From Lichenostomus cassidix (lineage: Eukaryota; Chordata; Aves; Passeriformes; Meliphagidae), in NCBI GenBank assembly GCA_008360975.2, contig CM039182.1:43970491-44034490 (forward strand): a stretch of 64,000 bases of DNA, read 5' to 3'. Every line of letters starts with the position of its first letter. Position 1 is the stretch's first letter. Under the pieces are notes generated by a model. The model was not told the DNA's origin and did not search any database. It worked only from the letters and a program-made list of their open reading frames with translations. The translations under genes were made by a program, and so were the position numbers. This document shows positions 56,851 through 64,000 of this stretch, one piece after another.

Positions 56851-57726
56851 CCACCAAGGCATGCCCAGATGCTTTTTGCATGCTCAAGGAATGTTCATAC
56901 GAGCATCTCATTGGCAGAGTTGAGTGTCCTGGTTTCTACTCCACCACAGAGTCAGTGATTCACTCATAATCTGCACTGGAGCTGGGACAGCTGCAGGCTC
57001 CAAGCCTGCTTGGGCCACTTGGCATATCCGTAGGTACCAACTACATGATTTTGAAAAATGATGGAGACTGCAAGTTCATTTTACTACCAAAATGTGTGGC
57101 CAGGTAACCGCTCTGTCTCTTGCCCTGAGCTGAAATGCCTGCTCTTTGATTTTACAATCTGTTCACAGCAGTGAGGGCAAGGTGTGGTGTTTCCACAGCA
57201 GTCAGAGAGGCCCTGGGCACCCCTTTCCCCATGGGGGGGATAAGATTGCCCTGCACTCCCCTCACAGTGTGGGTGACAGCTGAGGGGTGCCAGCATTTGG
57301 GACAGAGCAGGAATGGGGGCTGTTTTACACAGTTCCCTGAAGCAGCACATCAGTATGGATGAAGATAATTGCAATAAGCTCTGCTTGGATGTTGCTTTGC
57401 TCCCCCCATACCTACACTGCCAAAGGCAGTAGGACTGACCATGATAAAACTGCACTGTTACAGGCTGGGTGGCAGCATGTCACTCTTGCATATGTAGGGA
57501 GCTTTATCTTTCATGCTTCCAACTCATGAGTTGAGAGGAGGGAGTTGCATAATGCCTGGCAATTATTTCCTAATGAAGAGTGATATTAAAGTGTCTGCCC
57601 AAGGACTTACCCTTAAGGAGAAATCCCTACATTACATTTCCAACTCAGCCTGTGGTGCAACAGACCCTTTGCATATGATATGCTGCTCCCTTTGCCTTAG
57701 AGTCTCAAGGAAAATAAATAACTTAC

Positions 57727-57774
57727 CCCATCTGACGCTGTCTGACTCCTCTGGAAGTGATGGTCCCCCTGAGG
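57727..57774 (-). CDS. Candidate alternative 5' exon of TMC2
   Basis: A 48-nt segment with a strong GTAAGT donor and a CACATCAG acceptor is open in phase 1-1, reading SGGPSLPEESDSVRW. It would splice in frame to 54,447. The acceptor has a poor pyrimidine tract and there is no known homologous sequence to support it. Confidence 0.25.
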
Positions 57775-59563
57775 CTGATGTGCAGCCACACAAACATGAT
57801 GAGAAACCTTGGAATCTTGATTCTGTGTGGTACATGTCCTTGGGGGAGCATGTGGCAGACTTGCAGAGCCATCATCACTTTTGGGGTGGAGCAAGCAGTG
57901 CTGGAGGGTGTAATGCAGAGGAAGGCTGAGCAGCACAGCCAGGGGAGGAGAGGAATGGGATTCAGTGCAACAAAGTGGTGTCATGTAAGCTGAGACCACG
58001 AAAAAGTGCAAAATGGTTAGGTTGTCTTGCCAGCCTGGTTTGCCTTTTCGTAAGTGCTTAGACACCTGTAATTTCCCCCCAGAATTAGGCAGATAGAGAT
58101 CTTGCTGCACTTCCATGCTGGTTTTGCCTGTGTGATACTCTGCTTATAGTTTATGGACACTGAATAGCATTGGTCAAAGAAAGAAGATATTGCAATACGG
58201 AATTGTTCATGAGGAAAAAACAGAAGGCAGGGTATTCTACAAAAAGCCGTATGTGAAGTAAGAAAAAGGCACTTCATTTCACATCCTTCTGACACTCGTC
58301 TTTGATGGTAGAAGGAGCTCCATCAAAGGAAAAATATACAAAAAAATGCTACAAGACCCCAGTATGGCAGGCCTGGGAGAGCAGTAAGATCTTGTGGGCT
58401 GCGAGAGAGGTGGCACACGAGGACTTTCCATGTCTATGTGTGTGCATCTCACAGGTGACAGATCCATGCAGGGCTCACCAGAGCTTGCATAGCCACACAA
58501 TGGGGAGCTCATCAGCAATTCTCCAGCACCAAGCACACTACCATTTCTCAGCTTATGAGCCTGATTTTCCTAAGAGGATAAAGTGTCTTGCAGGGCTTAG
58601 GATTTCTTAGGATTATAGACTGGGGGGAGGAGATTAATGGATGAGTCTTTTACCTCTTGAGTTCTTCCACACAAGGTGTGAATAAGTAATGCACAGCCAC
58701 GAAGCCAACTATTACTTATGTAAATGTCATGTGTATGCAATTTATGGAGTTGTAGCACTAATATTTTGTCCTATACTATTTAGCATTTTTCTCCTCACAC
58801 TGGTGATGACTAACACTATATGATTTGACCGTTCTGAGTTCTAGCATACGAAGAGAGTGAGTGTCTCAGACACATCCAAGTGTTAAATAGAAAACAGTTG
58901 TGTTATGGAGAAAGGGTAACTGAATCCTGGAAGCACATACAACATACTTGTAAATGCTTAATGAGCTAGTGTTTCTCCCATTCTTGCTTTCTGATTAACA
59001 TAGGGCTTTAGCTAATTAATCCATGGATTACATTTATTCAATATTCATCTCATCTATAAGTAATCTTTACTTGAGAGGGTTTTCGAGCAATAATAATAAT
59101 ACCTGACCTGTGTGTGGATATTTCGATGAGGACCTAAAACCTGTGAATTGTCAGAGACAACTTTAATGATATATCTGAGAGAGACATTTAAAAGTTAGAG
59201 ATCACTTCCAAACACTTGCTTGGTTCTGTTGAACTGTTAAAGAAAATTAGGTGTTTTAAAAAAGCCAAACCAACCCTATTTATATTTTCCAGGATGTCTC
59301 AGGCATCCTTCATAAAACTGGGTTCAGCTCAGCTGTGATCCAGCCTGACTTTTGAGTATATCTGAGTTTAAACAAATTTCCTACAAAGCCATAAAAATCC
59401 ACCACAGGGGCTACATGTTAACCTGAGTATATATGTATGCAGAGGTCATCCTTGCCCTCAAGTAATCTCTGCAATACTGTAGTTTTATTGTGTACTTTTG
59501 CACCAGGATCTGGAGTGAACTCTGACAGAGCAGCATGGAAATGCTCAGCAAGTAAGGACTCAC

Positions 59564-59603
59564 CTGCAGCATTGACTGCAAACACGAGGAAAGAGAGTCT
59601 CAT
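59564..59603 (-). CDS. Candidate alternative TMC2 first exon
   Basis: ATG at 59,603 reads MRLSFLVFAVNAA to a GTGAGT donor in phase 1, compatible with 57,774 or 54,447. The hydrophobic start is unlike the cytosolic TMC2 N-terminus, so this may be chance. Confidence 0.15.
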
Positions 59604-62600
59604 TATCTTAACATTATCTGGGAAAAAAATTCTCTGCTCTTTGCAGACTTTAAAAATAACTCTCTGGCTCCCGTGGAGAAGGGTAGGTCTGGACTATGAC
59701 TAAAGGCAGTAAAATGGTGCCAAATACATGTCCTATGCTGTTTGTTCAGGGTGGGCATTAGTTACTTGCAAGGATGATGAAGTCTCACTGGAAGAAGTTG
59801 TGTGAGACTAATACTGTGCTGCTGGAGATGCTCAAGTCAGTGCCTTGCCAGTAAAAATGACCTTTATCTGTGCATTCCCAACCCAGGGTGGGGGGCACAA
59901 GGTCCTCAGAGAAATAACTATTGCTTTTTTATTACTCTCCTGTTGCTATTTCATAACCTCAAGACACAGCTGGGAATTTGCTCTGAAGGAACACAACAAG
60001 ATCTGTACATGCTGTTAGTCTGTTTTAGCTGAAGGATTGCCACAGAACTCCTAATTCAGGTGCCCTGCCAGGAAGAATTAAACCAAATCAGGGGGAGGAT
60101 GTGCATTGGCAGGTTCTGGAGGTGTGCTGGCTCAGAAACCTCAGATCAATCATAGGACAGAGCCCCTCACTCTTTCACAGTCTTCCACTGGTTCTTGTCA
60201 TGTAGGAACCAGTAGATTTTTTTTTTAAAGGCGTACATATCGCCCAGCTGTGTCAGCATAGAGCACCCCATTTGCAGCAGCCTTGTGGGAAATACTGCAG
60301 TTATTAACACCCCAGATTAATGCAAAACACAAGCCAACATCTGCCAGCTCACTGCCATCTTCACCAACTCCATGTCTCAGGCTAAGCACATGCTTGGAGT
60401 CATTCTGGATCCAGGTGAGCTTGTCAGTGTTCTCCAAACACAAGATAAAGGTGTTTAGCAGTAGTGCTTCTCAGATAGTGCATGTTGCTCTGGTATCATC
60501 CCTCCTCATTGCTGACATCTCTGGGGACAGGCTTTGAGGAGACCAGGCTCTTGTTCCTCCAAAAAATGGTGTGCATCATGGTCCTTTGAACCCTGCACTG
60601 CATGAGTAGCTAAGTGGCACTGGAAAAACTGCTTTGATTTCTTACCAGATATAGACATGCCTACCCATCTCCCATGCACCTTTTAGGGAATGGAGGCAGC
60701 ACAACATTTTTGCCAACGCATTACTCCATTTATGCAGAGTAAATGAAATCCAAAAATGAAGTTCTTGTGAAGTTTCCAAGGACAAGAAGAAAAATTATTA
60801 AAACAACAAACTCCTGGACTAATCTAAAGCATGAAATGAATCAACACATTCATGCAAGACTTAAACGGAGAATGATTTTGTTGTAAAGGGTTTATATGAA
60901 AAGACCTGTGGTTTAGAGGATGTATGTGCAAAACCAAGAAGAGCACATGTGTTTTGTACAGATTCTGAGGTAGGAGGTTTTTTTTGGAGGAACATTTTTC
61001 CTGGGCTCCTTTCCTGCCTTATACTCCTGCTATCCCAGAAGGAAAATTTCAGCATGGTCCCTTCAGCTTTGTAGGAGGTGCCTGAAAGTACTTAAATGAA
61101 GGTCACAGCATGAGATCAGGAGAAGAACACTCTTCACAGGAGTTGAGACTCTTTTACTGACTCCTGTCCAGCCTCCCCAGACAACAGAGGGTTTGCTGCT
61201 GCTGGATTTCCCCTTCTTCTGGGTCTGAGAGGATTTCTGTAGGAAAAAAAAATCACCTTTTTTTTCCCTAGGATCTCTTTGCCTGAAAAGCAACTGTTTT
61301 CTTTTTCTTTTATTTAGAAACGAGAGGGAAAGCTGCCTGACAATCCAGTCATAGCAGGAGGACCTTGAGGATCTTGCACACTTTAACCTCTTCCTAAAAG
61401 CTCCCAGAGAAGCTCTGCTTTCATTTGCATGAGCCAGACCCTCTGCTGTAACATACTCTTAAAGCTTCAGTGAATTCCATGAGGATTTGACAAATCACAC
61501 CAGCCGTGGATTTGTGCCAAATGGCCCTAGGGCTTCTGCTGGATCATGGGCTCAGAGATGCACAGGATTTTGAGGGGTATCCCTGTAATGCTTTTGCAGA
61601 ATCAGATGGTCCCTGTGAAGGTTCCTGTTTGTGTCAGAAAAGGAGAGGTAACAGAGTGTCTGGAAGTCAGAACTAGTATCTCTGTTTAAAATGATATCAA
61701 GGCCCCATACATGGTTGATTTATACTGGACAAAAAATTCCAAGCCCACAAGGTCTCGTGCCATTGTTGGAAATGTAAAGCCACATTAATGAAACACTTTT
61801 TATTACTTTTTAAATTAGGTTTTCCAGATAAGCTTTTAAAAATAATGAAATACATCATCATGGCAGAGGAGAGAACTCATATAATATGAGAGCTAGATAA
61901 GACAAGAGGAGACCAATTTGTTTGGGGAAGAGGACCACAATGATTTGGCATCCTAAGGGATTCTTTTAGTACATTTATATCATGCTACAGTAACTTGCTT
62001 CCTCCTTTGCCTCGGTGTCACTGTGATGAATAGTTGTGATGAACAGATACTACTTCAAGAACTGTAACCCTTTTCTGCCCCTGTGAAAGCAGGATTGCTT
62101 GTCTGTAACATATTCCCCGCGTATTCCCAGCTAGCTGAGACCTGGACCAGCTCAGGAGTGATGTGCAACCAAAATGAGTTTCAGCCCACGGATGGCTGCT
62201 GCCCAGGCAGGGAAAGGTGAGATGAAGTTCCAAGGGCACGGAGAACATTCCAGGTCGATGGCATCTGCCTTGTGCAAGATGGGCTCGAGAGCAGCAGGGG
62301 AGGAGAGGCGGGTGGCTCGCAGCTCTCACGGCAGGGGGATGGACTGGTGATGGCTGAGTGATGCTCCGGGCAGCTGAGGTGAGCGAGCCCAGCTGGGTGC
62401 AATGGGACCTCCCTCTTGTGGCAGCCCCTCTGCACAGCAAATTCTTCATTTCAGCCCATTAACATCTCTTCTGGCAGAGGCAACACACTCGATAAACGAA
62501 TGGGGGCTTGCCCTGTTTGAAACTGGTACTTCTTTTTTTTCCTAACATGCTAATGAGCCAAAAGCCAAAGGATTTCCCACGTCAGCTTCATCTGTATTAA

Positions 62601-63949
62601 AACCTGAAATTGCTATCTTCTGCTCTCTTAAGCAGAATTGGAGCTACAGGCCCAAAAAGCAGAAAAGAAGTGAAGAAAGCAAGAGAGTGATTTGAGGACT
62701 TAACCTTTATTATATCCTAAATGACTGACATGCCAGGTAATTTGTAATATTAATTTCATATTGTATAAGTCCTTAATAGAAAACTTTTTACATTATATGC
62801 ATATATTTCTTTTAAAGACTATTATTAAACATCTTGTTATTGGAGGATCTGGTTTCTTTCTTTTTTCTATTTTTTGTTCTTTTTAATTTTGGTTTCCTGT
62901 ACTTAACAGAATAGAGATGGAGTTGGAATTCCCACTTTGTTAACAAAAGCAGATCAGAAAAATCTCTTAGGACTATTAACCTGAAGAGTTTTCAAAATAT
63001 TTCACAAATACCTTTAGGAAGAGCCCCAAACTACTGGGGGAGGGGCTGGAAGAAAACAGACTTGTTATTTCCCAGCAGGGTGGATTGATGAGGCATCCCT
63101 TACAGCTGAGATCAGCAAGTCAGCCAGTCTGCACAGGGGGGCTGAGCCTGGTATCTGAGGTCAGTAATTCAGCGTAATAATAAACAAGTATTTAGAAATG
63201 GGGTAAGGTTATGCAAGTGTGTAGGGTTTTATTTTCAAGCTAAGTAATTCAACTGACTCCAGCTTTGCCAGGTAAATACTATGGATTAGGCATGGCTCAG
63301 AAACTTGGTCAGTCTAAGTCTCTGATAGCCCACAAGGCCAGAAATGATACCCTGTTGATTTCAGGTGTAATTCTACTGATGCTGGAAAGATCTATTTTAG
63401 AGGTACCTGAAGCCCTTGTTGAAGAAAAATTACAAGTTGTCTCTCTAAATTATTCCAATTTGCTTTTATGATGTCTCATTTTGAGATGTACTACCAATGC
63501 ACATCAGTATCAGATCTGAAGGCAACAGGTCAGCATGTCTTCAGAAAAATTCTGTTAGATATTCGTTCATAGAAAAATGTTCCTTAAATTCAGTGGAAAC
63601 ATTTTGTTTTATGGTCTCATGAACAAATTAAATTTCTAGTAAATATCAAAGGAAGAAAATCACCAACAAGTTACATGCTTTCAAAGTGTTAATTATTTTC
63701 ATGCCTATCAAAAATGACCGTGTATTATTAAATAATGACTAAGAAAAATACAATGATAAAGGTCTGTCTTTTACTAGCCCAGAGAATGTTGCAGATATAA
63801 TTGGCTTAGAGAAGTTATTGTTTTTATCTGGGGTTTATTTAAAGTCACTGTGCATCTGCTGGTGCATTTATTCCCTGTAGATGGTTTGTAAGAAAGCTCC
63901 CTTTGTTTAGAGAAGCAAGAAGAGGGTAATTTGTTCCTCCTATTAATAA

Positions 63950-64000
63950 TATGTGTGTGTATCTATAAATTTGTGATCATGTGTTTGTGTGTGTGTTTAT
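63950..64000. repeat. TG-rich microsatellite at window end
   Basis: Two short (TG)n runs, TGTGTGTGT near 63,952 and TGTGTTTGTGTGTGTG near 63,980, separated by AT-rich sequence. It may continue beyond the window. Confidence 0.6.

Larger units (their letters stand above)
54809..64000. other. Region upstream of TMC2
   Basis: It holds one CR1 fragment near 56.6 kb, the two candidate alternative 5' exons and the terminal TG-rich tract. The TMC2 promoter was not identified, as there is no CpG island or clear TATA box. An open frame on the - strand at 60,225-60,443 is unassigned. Confidence 0.5.

Overview
This is vertebrate nuclear DNA, most likely from a bird. The genes are split by GT-AG introns. 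The recognisable transposons are CR1 LINE 3' fragments and one LTR of an avian endogenous-retrovirus type, and no SINEs of mammalian type were recognised. The species cannot be named from the sequence. No operon, CRISPR array or other prokaryotic feature is present.

Two protein genes can be assembled exon by exon. RPSA (40S ribosomal protein SA, also called laminin receptor 1) is on the + strand at about 5.32-10.01 kb. It has a CpG-rich TATA promoter, a terminal oligopyrimidine start and seven exons, six of them coding. The coding exons sum to 891 nt, exactly 296 codons plus stop. Introns 3 and 4 each hold a related H/ACA snoRNA of the SNORA6/SNORA62 type. TMC2 (transmembrane channel-like 2, a hair-cell mechanotransduction channel subunit) is on the - strand from about 54.4-54.8 kb down to a stop at 24,756. 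I can place 18 exons with consistent splice phases and one candidate first coding exon. With that candidate the model is 2,568 nt, or 855 residues. The two genes are convergent, with about 14.7 kb between their stop codons.

Layout: 1-4.7 kb, no recognised gene; 4.69-5.14 kb, a CR1 fragment just upstream of the RPSA promoter; 5.3-10 kb, RPSA, with a second CR1 in intron 2; 10-24.7 kb, intergenic DNA with an isolated CpG-rich patch near 14.0-14.35 kb, a diverged direct repeat (18.98 and 21.87 kb) and a shared exact 23-mer (17.11 and 22.61 kb); 24.76-54.8 kb, TMC2, with an ERV LTR near 28.8-29.4 kb in its second-to-last but one intron and a CR1 fragment near 44.1 kb; 54.8-64 kb, upstream DNA with another CR1 fragment near 56.6 kb and candidate alternative 5' exons of TMC2.

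The two genes are functionally unrelated: RPSA is a housekeeping translation gene and TMC2 a sensory channel gene. I found no convincing novel system. The items most worth checking are the unresolved TMC2 5' end, the unexplained CpG patch, the unassigned repeats, and the RPSA-TMC2 linkage.
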